NCBI GenBank assembly: GCA_000711775.1
Contig: ARYC01000357.1
Coordinates: 118,922-182,921 of the forward strand
DNA from: Oxytricha trifallax
Lineage: Eukaryota > Ciliophora > Spirotrichea > Sporadotrichida > Oxytrichidae
Length of the DNA: 64,000 nt
Direction of reading: 5' to 3'
In this document: positions 23,899-32,370 of the stretch, in pieces
Position numbering within the stretch: the stretch's first letter is position 1
Layout of the letters: the number at the start of each line of letters is the position of its first letter
Translations under genes and position numbers: made by a program
The notes under the pieces: model-generated
Told to the model about the DNA's origin: nothing
What the model saw: only the letters and a program-made list of their open reading frames with translations
Databases searched by the model: none

Positions 23899-24949
23899 TC
23901 ATTCGTTTAAATCTAAAACTTATTTATATACACAAAATCTCCCTTCTCTTGCGCATACTTTAGCTTTCTCATCGCTGACTCTCTTAGCAACAATCTTAAT
24001 AAAATCTATTGTATCTATTTTTAAATCATGTATAATATGGTAGAGCAGCAATTTCTTATAATGACTTTTCAATAACCCCTCAATATAATTCAATTCCATT
24101 GAACTAAGGGCGGTAAGGAACATTAAATACAGGCGTTATATTTAGCCTTTCATATTCCTTCCTCTAGTCTTTAGTTTTATGAGCTGAAAAGTTATCAACG
24201 AATAGAATAATCTCTTAGTCAGCATACTTATCTCTTAGCTATTGCAAAAATTTAATATATTATTCAGTCTTTATAGAACGAGGGTGAATAACATAAGTCT
24301 CGAGGCCACTATCTTCACTTATTCCACCAAGAATAGCATGAGTTTACACCTTAACCTTTTAGTCATAAACTTCTATATTACTATACCTCTTGTACCAAGA
24401 CCTTGATATAAATGTATTGAATGTAAATACTGCCTCATCAGCGTGTATGAACTTTATATTATGCTCTTAAGACCTCTGCATTTAATCGAATATATAATTT
24501 AAATTAGTCTTATAAAATGGAACATTAAAGTCAATCACTCTCTTAATGCGATTGACTGTCTTGTAAGATATTCCGTTCTTTTTATATATGTTCGCTATAG
24601 ATTAAGCAGAGATATGAAGCTCAGGAAATTGGCGATGAAACATCACAGCCCTCTAGGCTAGAGAGAAATGAGCCCAGTATTTAAGAGTCTTATCATTAAT
24701 AAGATATTCAATATGATGCTGCTAAAATTTTAAGGGTCTCTTAGGCTTAGAATTAAGATGCTATCTCTTTAAATTCAATGCTAATAGACAGTGAGACCTC
24801 ACAGTTGCTGGAGATTTATGGAGTAGCCTTGCTATAGACGTATAATTCAGAACAGGCTTTTGTTATTCACTATATTCATCACATCCATTTCTCAACTTAA
24901 ACAATAAATCTATATAGTCAATGTAATAAACTGACCCCAAACCTCTCAT
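23899..24949 (-). CDS. TBE DDE transposase, one frameshift
   Basis: ATG 24,949, TGA 23,899-23,901, about 350 codons. The N-terminus has the same HTH-like region as the other TBE copies. The catalytic motifs are HADEAVFTF, LFVDNFSAHK and FNGIELY. Directly after ELY an extra base creates TGA (TATTGAGGGG, plus-strand position about 24,070; the 1-968 copy has TATTGGGGG), so the last 80 residues, including the helix after the final Glu, are out of frame. Convergent with the 22-kDa gene. Acts on the C4A4 ends and, in Oxytricha, TBE transposases are known to contribute to programmed DNA elimination; whether this copy can is doubtful. Confidence 0.92.
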
Positions 24950-25012
24950 ATACTCACTTAAATTACAAATATTTAAACATTAAACCCCTACATAAACCCT
25001 AATAAAACCTTA

Positions 25013-25087
25013 ATAAAGCATGCACTAATAGTCTGCTTTTATCAATCAAAAACTCAATCAAACTACTGAAAGGGTTTTGGGGTTTTG
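25013..25087 (-). repeat. Right terminal inverted repeat of TBE A
   Basis: Inverted counterpart of 20,506-20,580. The outer 16 bp are C4A4-type; the inner part (TTTCAGTAGTTTGATTGAG) is shared with TBE C at 63,358 and TBE 0 near 1070-1090. Confidence 0.9.
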
Positions 25088-25090
25088 ATT

Positions 25091-25580
25091 CAAGGAAACT
25101 GCTATATCTCAGCAAGCATTTACTAGGAATCATTAAAAAGTATTTCAAAATGTTCCTCGTCCTCATTTGCCCTAATTCGAGTGTTATCTTGAGCATGAGC
25201 TTAAATTGATTTCAAAAGCTCACAATAGGTTGGTGCTCCAAAAGTCCACACAAAGGTTTAGATTTTTCTTAATGCACAGTCAAAAACACATGGTCAGTTA
25301 GCAATGAAATAGTCTTTGGGCGTTGTTGCACCTCTCAAATTCGGTTATTTGGCGAAGAAAACATAGGATTGATAGTTGCAGAGAGCATCAGAAATATTTA
25401 TTGTCGAGATACTGGCATCAGCAATTGCTTAATGGAAGTTTAACATGAAATCTGAGGTCTTTCATGGAGACTTCTTTATCTCAGCAGGCATTTATTAGGA
25501 ATCGTTGAAAAGTATAAAAAGTGATTATTGACCCCACTTCGTCCTTATTCGAGTGTTATCTTGGACAAGACCTTTACATT
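25091..25580 (-). CDS. Tandem-repeat protein gene, part 1 (5' part), four conserved in-frame TGAs overall
   Basis: The minus frame reads DNTRIRTKWGQQSLFILFND, AEIKKSP[TGA]KTSDFMLNFHQ, AIADASISTINISDALCNY, RGATTPKDYFIAN[TGA]PCVFD, then FVWTFGAPTYCELLKSIQA and a second DNTRIR unit (IRANEDEEHFEILFNDSQQM) up to the TBE A insertion point at 25,090. The two repeats share sequence and the positions of both TGAs (25,462-25,464 and 25,294-25,296 in the upstream repeat). Cys pairs suggest a secreted or extracellular domain, but no signal peptide is in view. The unbroken repeat serves as an empty-site reference for the TBE A insertion. Confidence 0.6.
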
Positions 25581-26340
25581 ATTTTTATATGTTTATAATT
25601 TAACTTATTTTTTTTATTAGGTTTGATTAATACATTTTTCTGATTATATGGCATTTATGAACAAATAATTTTACATTTTAATTATAAATTATATTCAAAA
25701 TCTATTTAATTTTTTTCATTTCACTTAGTCTGTTTTCTTTATTTACATATATTTGATTAATACAAAAGAGTTTTGTAACTTTAGCAAAGTTAAAATAAAA
25801 ATGTTCATAAAACTAGTCATTATAAGTTGTTTTATAGATTATCTTTTGTCATTTTATGGTTTAATTATATCTAGAATGTTTATTAATCTTTAAGTTTTCT
25901 AATTATAATGTACTTAAAATTTTTTACACCTATTAAATATGGGCATCTTTTTATAGGTTAATCGTGTAAAGATAAGTGGAGTAAATTTGCAAAAACTATT
26001 ACAAGTTTCAGATAATGATATCTATTTTAAATTATTATATTCCATTGAAATAGGACTTAATTTGTTAAATTTTTATTAGCATTAATTTAATAGTACCAAA
26101 ATTTATTTAGTACCTAGTTTTAAACTATAGAGGTATTAATTTAAAGTTCATATTTGGTATAAAACTTAATTGGAACCATGTATTAAATTATTAAAACTAT
26201 ATTGGTAACAAAACATTTTAAAAAATTGGGTCCCTATGAATTATAAGAAGATTTTTCATAAAATTATATTACAATAATTATGAAAAATAAGTGAAAAAAT
26301 TAATACAAAATGTAAAATGATTAGACTTATAAGTTATAGT
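25581..26340. other. AT-rich stretch with a GGTACC-type motif near its end
   Basis: No gene seen. 26,080-26,125 (TAGTACCAAAATTT ... GTACCTAGTTTTAAAC) matches, in inverse orientation, a stretch inside TBE B at about 28,195-28,235. Confidence 0.5.
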
Positions 26341-26544
26341 ATTCAAACCCCCAAAACCCCTTGGTGAGGTTTATAAGAGCTTTGATTTGTATGTTATAGT
26401 TGGGGTCTTATTGGGGTTTGTAGAGAAAGTGCAGGTTTTATGTGAATTTTAAGTATATTTAATGATGATTAGACGATTTAACTCAAACAAATTTTATCTG
26501 CTTGTCTTTATTGTATCACTTGAATCTTGTTCTCTATAGGTTCA

Positions 26545-28047
26545 AGTAAATCGTCTAAGGATTATCTTGGATATGATAGTGCTCTTACAATTATAATGTA
26601 TACAATCTGTTTGATTTCTTTTGCATACATCGTCCTGATTTTAATGCTTACTCGCTAAACTTATTGATTATTTCTCTTATTTTGTACCATAGTAAGACAT
26701 GCATTCCATGTCACTCTCTAAAATTATAGCAGCTACTGTCCATACTTCCCACTACACTGATCCATTTGTACAGTTCTCTCTTATTGGGAAGTAGCCAGGA
26801 GTGCCAATAACCTTTGCTAAAGTCACTATCTCTTATCATAAGGCTCTATTGAAATCGATAACTACGACTTCTATAGGGCAGAGGTTCAGCATTACATTTT
26901 GAGGTTTCAAATCTCTATGAACATATCCAAGTTAATGCAACTCCTTGACACCCTTTATCATATCTGATAGTATATTATTCAAATCATTTGGGTATCTGTT
27001 ATGATATAAATAATCTCTCAGAGTCATTTCACATTTCTTAAGTCTCAGTGCGATAAAACCATAGCTTAAATTAACACCATCTAGCTTAAGCAAGTTCTTG
27101 CAATCTTTTCTCTATGCCTCTCTAAGAATCATATATTCGTTAGCAAACTCATTTTATTATTGCTCGTTCTTAAGGAGAAAGCTGAAAGGGTACACCTTGT
27201 ATGCATAATCATCAACTACGATAGGCTTTGCTTTGTTAGGAACACTTATATGAAAGTAATTCTCAATACAACTACTTAGATTAATTGCATCAAATGCAGG
27301 AATGCTCATAGCTTTTGCTTGGAAGCAGGCTAGAATTGTAATGCCTGCAGGTAAGCTCATCGATTCTTATCTTTTCTGTCTCTTGAGCTTCTTATGTAAC
27401 TCTCTTTAAAACTCGAGAGCATTTGATTTTCTTTTAGCTGGCACAAGTTTTTATGTCTCTTTATCTTAAATCAAGAACTCACTGAGGTGATGCTTTTGCA
27501 TGTGCTTCTCAACTTTTGCAGAGTGAGTATAAGACTTCATACAAGTTGTGCATTAGTACCTTCCATCCATTTTATCATGCTTGAAATATATCTTGGCTTT
27601 GGCAGAGTGTACCTCTTTAAGGTGTTTCTTCAAGCTTTGTTTGGTTGAGAAAAGATTCTAGCAGTCTTCACATAAAAATGCTTTTATCTTTTCATTAGAA
27701 AGCTGATCTTTTAGGTCCTCAACATATTCAATTTATGTTTAAAGTCCTATCTCTGCTCTCATCTTTAAGTTTTATACTTCTTCTTTGAAGAATTCTGCTT
27801 CAAACTTAAGAGCTGTTAGCTCTAACTCCTCTCAACATAAATAACTTCTTGCCTTTTAGTTGACCCAAAGTTTAGATATGATTATCCACTGCTAAGAGAA
27901 ACTGCTTTTCGATTTAAGTTAGCCGCCTGTTTAAATTCAAATTTAAGTTTCTATTATGAAGCTCTAATAATCTCTCTAGTTATATTTACTCTGTACAAGA
28001 GTTGGCACTGAAACAATAATGGTTGATTTTGAAGTATTAGATATCAT
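26545..28047 (-). pseudogene. TBE 57-kDa-type zinc-finger/kinase gene, degenerate
   Basis: A coiled-coil N-terminal part (LKFEAEFFKEEVQNLKMRAE) precedes two intact C2H2 fingers (LCEDCQNLFSTKQSLKKH..VH and CTTCMKSYTHSAKVEKHMQKH). The kinase part shows GYVHRDLKPQNVML, VVVIDFNRAL and IGTPGYFP. Directly after FNRAL is an in-frame TGA at the position of Arg in TBE A (a CGA-to-TGA change would explain it), and a frame change follows in the C-terminal tail. The N-terminus from 28,047 also has broken frames. As in TBE A the DFG motif is DFN. Confidence 0.85.
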
Positions 28048-28084
28048 ATTTATGCTTAGTTTATAACTATAATTTTTCTAATTT

Positions 28085-28330
28085 CATACTTAATATTTTT
28101 AATTTTGGTACCAACTTAGATAAAATTCAGGTTGGTACTGGTACCAATTAGGTTTTGAACCAATTTGGAACTTTTCCATTAAAACCTCATTAGTTTAAAA
28201 CTAGGTACTAATTAAGTTTTGGTACTATTAAATTGGTACCAATTATAATTAAATTGAATTAGGACCAGTACTAATTAAATTTATACAAATTTAGTACTAA
28301 TTTAATGGAACTAAATTGATAAAAATTGAG
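28085..28330. repeat. GGTAC(C/T)AAT motif cluster in the TBE B divergent promoter region
   Basis: About ten direct or inverted versions of GGTACCAA / TTGGTACC / TAGTACTAAT lie in 250 bp between the kinase (minus) and the 22-kDa gene (plus). A matching segment lies outside the element at 26,080-26,220. Confidence 0.6.
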
Positions 28331-28486
28331 CTCCAACTCTGAAATTTGTAACAGCTTCTGCCAGCTTTCTCCACGTATCTTTACTAGGTTGACCTCCTAT
28401 AAGATGCCCATATTTAATACTAAGATTTTAAGCTGTAGGATCCAGAACTCTATATATTAAAATTTGAAATTAAATAAGAAGAGAAG

Positions 28487-29690
28487 GAACAAGGATTGAA
28501 TCTGTAAGTATTGCTATGAAAAGCGTAGAAGCTTAATAAATTATCTCAAGATTTAGAAGCAAGGAGGATCTCTATCTGTACCTCACTCAGCATGGTAAGC
28601 ATGTGACATATACTTAATCATATACTATAGTGGGTTTATTCCTTCCAACGATGGAAGGTACCAAAATCTCATTTCTAAGAGCGATACTCTGTGATGAGAA
28701 GAAAGCCTTCAAAAACAATGAAATTAAGTTGTAGAAATACCAAACTACCCAGAGATTTCAGTCACTAATCTCTACGATGATGCGATGAAAGATGAAGAGC
28801 TGGTAGTTTATCTTCGTACCAAGAAACAACTCTCTAACAAACAATCCAGAAAGTAGCTTCTTCTTTGGTGTTTTTTTCACTTTAAGAGAGAGAGCTATCT
28901 CAGAGAGATCATTGAAGAAGCTCACAAGAAACTTTACTCTATTTCTCCTGAAGATTAAAAGAAGCAAGGCATATTTATAAGCGAGACCTGGCTTGCGGAG
29001 CTTAAGAAGCATCCACACCTCTCTAGTAAGCTTTGACATATAACTTTGTAGGGAAACCTGGAACTGGTATATCCCGAATGAAAGAAAATGAAAAGGTTCA
29101 CAGAGAGAGAAAGTAATAAGCTATTCATGATGTGAGCAAGATATAAAGATGTTTAATATTGTAGGAATACATTCGATTTGGGAAAATTAATTTAAATTAA
29201 ATAAATTAAATATTAAAATCATGGCAGTTATCAAATCCAAAGTGACTTAAAATTCAAAAATAAATGGATTCTACGGTAGATCCCGCAATTTTAGCTGGAC
29301 TTTATTATTGGCAATATTCCTGAATCATCCCAGGAAGCGAGATATTTTGATTTTGAGCTAACTCCCAAAAATAGTATAATGGGTTTTTCTCGCTTGGGCG
29401 ATGAGATAAATTCATTATAGCAATAACAACCACCGTCTCATTTTTAATGCGCTATCCAGAGAGTATAATATTGTCAGGGTTTGCAGACATTTTCCAAAAA
29501 CATAACTGAAGGTAATTAATAATTAATTAATTTTAATTTTAATTCATTTTCCCAAATCGAATGTATTCCTACAATAGTCAGATGAAATGAAGATAGATTC
29601 AGGAGCTGGCTCTAAGATAATAAATATGGGCCCAACAAGCCATAAGAAGAGGAGAAGAAAGAGAAGCTAAACCCTTTTATGGGTTAATTT
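28487..29690 (+). pseudogene. TBE 22-kDa-type gene, broken by a MITE
   Basis: Homologous to 23,101-23,892. The start codon seems lost: TBE A has ATGGAATCT, this copy ATTGAATCT. Intron 1 (GTAAGCATG...CTATAG, 36 nt, about 28,595-28,630) and intron 2 (GTAAGCTTTGACA...TGTAG, 26 nt, about 29,026-29,051) are conserved in position and length. The text EIPNYPEISVTNLYDDAM is shared with TBE A, again preceded by a one-base frame step. The MITE at 29,159-29,574 is inserted before the conserved C-terminal part (DEMKIDSGAGSK). Confidence 0.85.
29159..29574. mobile_element. 416-bp palindromic MITE, copy 3, inside the TBE B 22-kDa gene
   Basis: Ends TTGTAGGAATACATTCGATT / AATCGAATGTATTCCTACAA, TA on both sides (29,157-29,158; 29,575-29,576). 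Length matches copies 1 and 2, but the two arms have diverged strongly in the middle, so this copy would make only an imperfect hairpin and is probably the oldest. Confidence 0.88.
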
Positions 29691-30218
29691 AATATGTGAA
29701 TTTATTCATTCATTTAAATCTAAAATTTATTTATAAACATTCATTCTTCCCTCTCTCGCACAAATTGTTGTCTTATCTAAGCTCACTCTCTTACAGCTGC
29801 TTTTAATTAAGTCTACTGTATCAATTGGCAAGTCATGCATAAGATGATAAGCAGCAGCTTCTTGTAGTGAGTCTTGATTTAAATCCAATAGAATTCGATT
29901 CCATTAAACTGTGGGCTATAGGGAACGTTATATACAGGAGTTATGTTTAACTCTTCATAAGCCTTCTTAAACTACTTAGTCTTGAACTGAGAGATTATCA
30001 ACAAACATGATGATCTTTTAATCGTTATATTTATCTCTTAGTTTGTGTAAGAATTCTATATACTACTCTCGCTTAATAGAGCGAGGATGAATGACGTAAC
30101 TTTCTAAGCCTGAATCTTTGCTAATACCAGCTAAAATTGCATGGGTGACAACCTTCACTTTCTAGTAATAAACTTCTATATTATTATACTATTATTAACT
30201 TAAAAAGTTAATAGAAGT

Positions 30219-30472
30219 GACTAGGAACGTACTGGATCAAGCGAACCGTTCGTGGTTACTCAGTCTGCCTTGTAAGTAGACTGTGTTTACCAGTCCGAAA
30301 AGCGCTCCCAGAAGACGATATTCTCGTAAGCCCTAATGAGAAGACTAATCCTGCTAATATACTCTACTGAATGGCCACAATCATAGAGTATGATTCCTTT
30401 GATTTTCAAAAATCAAAGCTCCTAGTCTCCTTGGCTCTTTCATAGCCCACCATCGAAACTTATTCTTCGATG
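30219..30472 (+). ncRNA. Possible structured RNA / 5' UTR of retroposon 2
   Basis: Much more G/C than its surroundings and full of complementary arms: GACTAGGA (30,219-30,226) with TCCTAGTC (30,420-30,427) closes a multibranch fold. Inside it are ACTGG 30,231 / CCAGT 30,290, AACC/GGTT around GTTCGT, CAGTCT 30,261 / AGACTG 30,278, ATACTCT 30,359 / AGAGTAT 30,385 and CTTTGATTTT 30,397 / AAAATCAAAG 30,409. CATCGAA / TTCGATG follows at 30,451-30,472. It lies between the element's 5' end and ORF1. I do not recognise a known RNA class. Confidence 0.5.
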
Positions 30473-30544
30473 ACACCTGGAACATTTATCATTTTAGTAT
30501 ATATCTATACTAAGGATTGGCACTCATCCTAAAAAGTCACCTAT

Positions 30545-32158
30545 TTTATAGGGATCAAGTAAGTTCCAAACTTAAAAGTCCATTCTCTGTTCTATTAAGC
30601 AATGTCTCTTTCTAATAGTTAGGTCGAATTCGATCAAAAATAGGAATTTAAATATTCAAATACATCAACAAACCAAAAATATATAGTATAACTTATAATA
30701 ACATTTTAATAATTTAAAAAGTTGATAATTTTGATGCTTGAGTTATGGTAGAGTGGAGTCACTCAAAATTTAGATTGCTCTGTAGTTGAGTGAACATTTT
30801 GGTTCAGGGTTAGATATAGTGGCAAGTTATTCTCCCTTCATTGCATACATAAACGCTGTCAAAATTTTGACATTTTATATTATCTGGAGTCAGTCACAAA
30901 ATTTTATTTTTTTTGCGACTCACTCCGCTCAATATTATCCCATTATTAATATATTCGCCGTTTGCATATTATTTTTAATCAATGCTTTTTACACAAAATG
31001 CATTTCAATTATTGAAATGCAAAAAAACATCTTATCAGTACTAAAATCTTAAAATCATGTTGCTTTTTATAGTAACTTTAAGTTTATAAAATATAGCATG
31101 CTCTTTTTGTGTAAAAAGCATTGATTAAAAATAATATGCAAACGGCGAATATATTAATAATGGGATAATATTGAGCGGAGTGAGTCGCAAAAAAAATAAA
31201 ATTTTGTGACTGACTCCAGATAATATAAAATGTCAAAATTTTGACAGCGTTTATGTATGCAAATGAAGGGAGAATAACTTGCCACTATATCTAACCCTGA
31301 ACCAAAATGTTCACTCAACTACAGAGCAATCTAAATTTTGAGTGACTCCACTCTACCATAACTCAAGCATCAAAATTATCAACTTTTTAAATTATTAAAA
31401 TGTTATTATAAGTTATACTATATATTTTTGGTTTGTTGATGTATTTGAATATTTAAATTCCTATTTTTGATCGAATTCGACCTAAGTAACTAGTTTACGA
31501 TCTGAAGAGCATTAGCTTATAATAACTCCGTAAGATCATTAGAGAGGCCTACATATCCCTCACAAATATTAAATAACTAAGTAATAACGCCTACTTTAAA
31601 AACAAAATCCTCAAACTTAAAAGTGACCATCTTAACATCTCTTGAAAGTTTGACATAGATCCGACATTAATAAGATTTTCCATCACTCAAGAGTTACTAA
31701 CCAATACGTCACAAAGTAAAAATTTCGTTCTTAATGAATCACTTATAATTAGTGAATCACCTAAAATCTCTAAAATAAATAGCACTTATTAACTAATGAA
31801 TCACCAAAATTATTTAATTAATTTATTAATTAAATTTAATACTAAAATTATTTCATCAAGATTAGGTTTACGAAAAAAAAGAGGATACACTAAATTACTT
31901 ATGCCTTATTAAGAACACCAATCACTTTCACAGAAGACAAAGACAGGTCTCATACAAACAACAAGAAATTTTTCCTTATAACACCCCAAGACCCCTGAAT
32001 TCCTAAATCCTTCTGATATTTTCCATCAATTACACTTTAACCAACATAAACTAAGATACTAATACTAAAATAGTATTTAAGTAGGTACCATTAATTAAAA
32101 ATAATAAATAAATTAAAGTTTTAATAAATCATGGAATACCTAAAAGTGATGAATAATA
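30545..32158 (+). pseudogene. Retroposon 2 ORF1, split by the foldback element
   Basis: 5' of the foldback the frame reads FYRDQVSSKLKSPFSVLLSN. Beyond it: LVYDLKSISLQQLRKIIREA, then YISLTNIKQLSNNAYFKNKI. One in-frame TGA (DHLNIS[TGA]KFDIDP) follows, then LRKKRGYTKLLMPYQEHQSL and TPEFLNPSDIFHQLHFNQH. Basic and Gln/Asn-rich, as expected of a nucleic-acid-binding ORF1, but without zinc knuckles. It overlaps the start of ORF2 in another frame, as in element 1. Confidence 0.5.
30620..31484. mobile_element. 865-bp foldback element with about 370-bp arms
   Basis: Begins TAGGTCGAATTCGATC and ends GATCGAATTCGACCTA. The arms are almost identical inverted copies with an approximately 100-bp unpaired middle (about 31,000-31,100). 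AGT flanks both ends (30,617-30,619; 31,485-31,487), which fits an ANT-type 3-bp duplication like that of TBE. It interrupts ORF1 of retroposon 2. The plus-strand frame at 30,786-31,052 is only the palindrome read through and has no mobile-element protein features. Confidence 0.9.
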
Positions 32159-32370
32159 ATAAATGGTTCTAACTCTATGATTCAAAATAGTGCATGATAG
32201 ATATGTTCACTAAACTCTTTACTGACTCTTAAGTCTAAGAGTAACTACAACAACACTTATACTTCTCTATATATGAGGAAGTCAAATTTCATAATTACAC
32301 TACTGAAATGAATTAAATCATAGAATAAACCAAAATTTCTCCTAAGAAAGAGTTTATATGGAGCAGTTGA
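32131..32370 (+). CDS. Retroposon 2 ORF2, 79 codons
   Basis: ATG 32,131 to TGA 32,368-32,370. Reads NNKWFQLYDSKQCMIDMFTK, LFTDSQVQEQLQQHLYFSIY and EEVKFHNYTTEMNQIIEQT. The stretch YDSKQCMID resembles FDTRESCIS of ORF2 in element 1 (45,210-45,692), and both ORFs lie at the same distance from the shared 3' tail. Protein-like sequence continues in frame past the TGA (DHTEDKTHKTEHCLSLIDKI). Function unknown. Confidence 0.5.

Larger units (their letters stand above)
20506..25087. mobile_element. Complete TBE transposon (copy A), 4.58 kb
   Basis: Inverted termini start CAAAACCCCAAAACCCTTTC at 20,506 and end in its complement at 25,087; the similarity extends about 75 bp or more into the element. 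ATT at 20,503-20,505 and 25,088-25,090 is the target duplication. Gene order: zinc-finger/kinase (minus), 22-kDa (plus), transposase (minus). A 415-bp MITE sits between the first two; without it the length is about 4.16 kb, close to the 4.1 kb known for TBE1. The transposase and kinase genes each carry a frameshift. Confidence 0.96.

Noticed and set aside
24999..25196. Minus-strand 65-codon frame crossing the TBE A boundary
   Set aside because: It spans the transposon end and reads a different frame from the repeat-protein gene; it is an accident of the junction.
30231..30294. tRNA-like fold in the retroposon 5' region
   Set aside because: ACTGG/CCAGT closes two hairpins, but there is no 7-bp acceptor stem, no proper anticodon arm and no GGTTCRANYCC T-arm.
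30786..31052. Open plus-strand frame of 88 codons
   Set aside because: It lies wholly inside the arm and loop of the 865-bp foldback element; the inverse arm gives equivalent nonsense, so it is a by-product of the palindrome.
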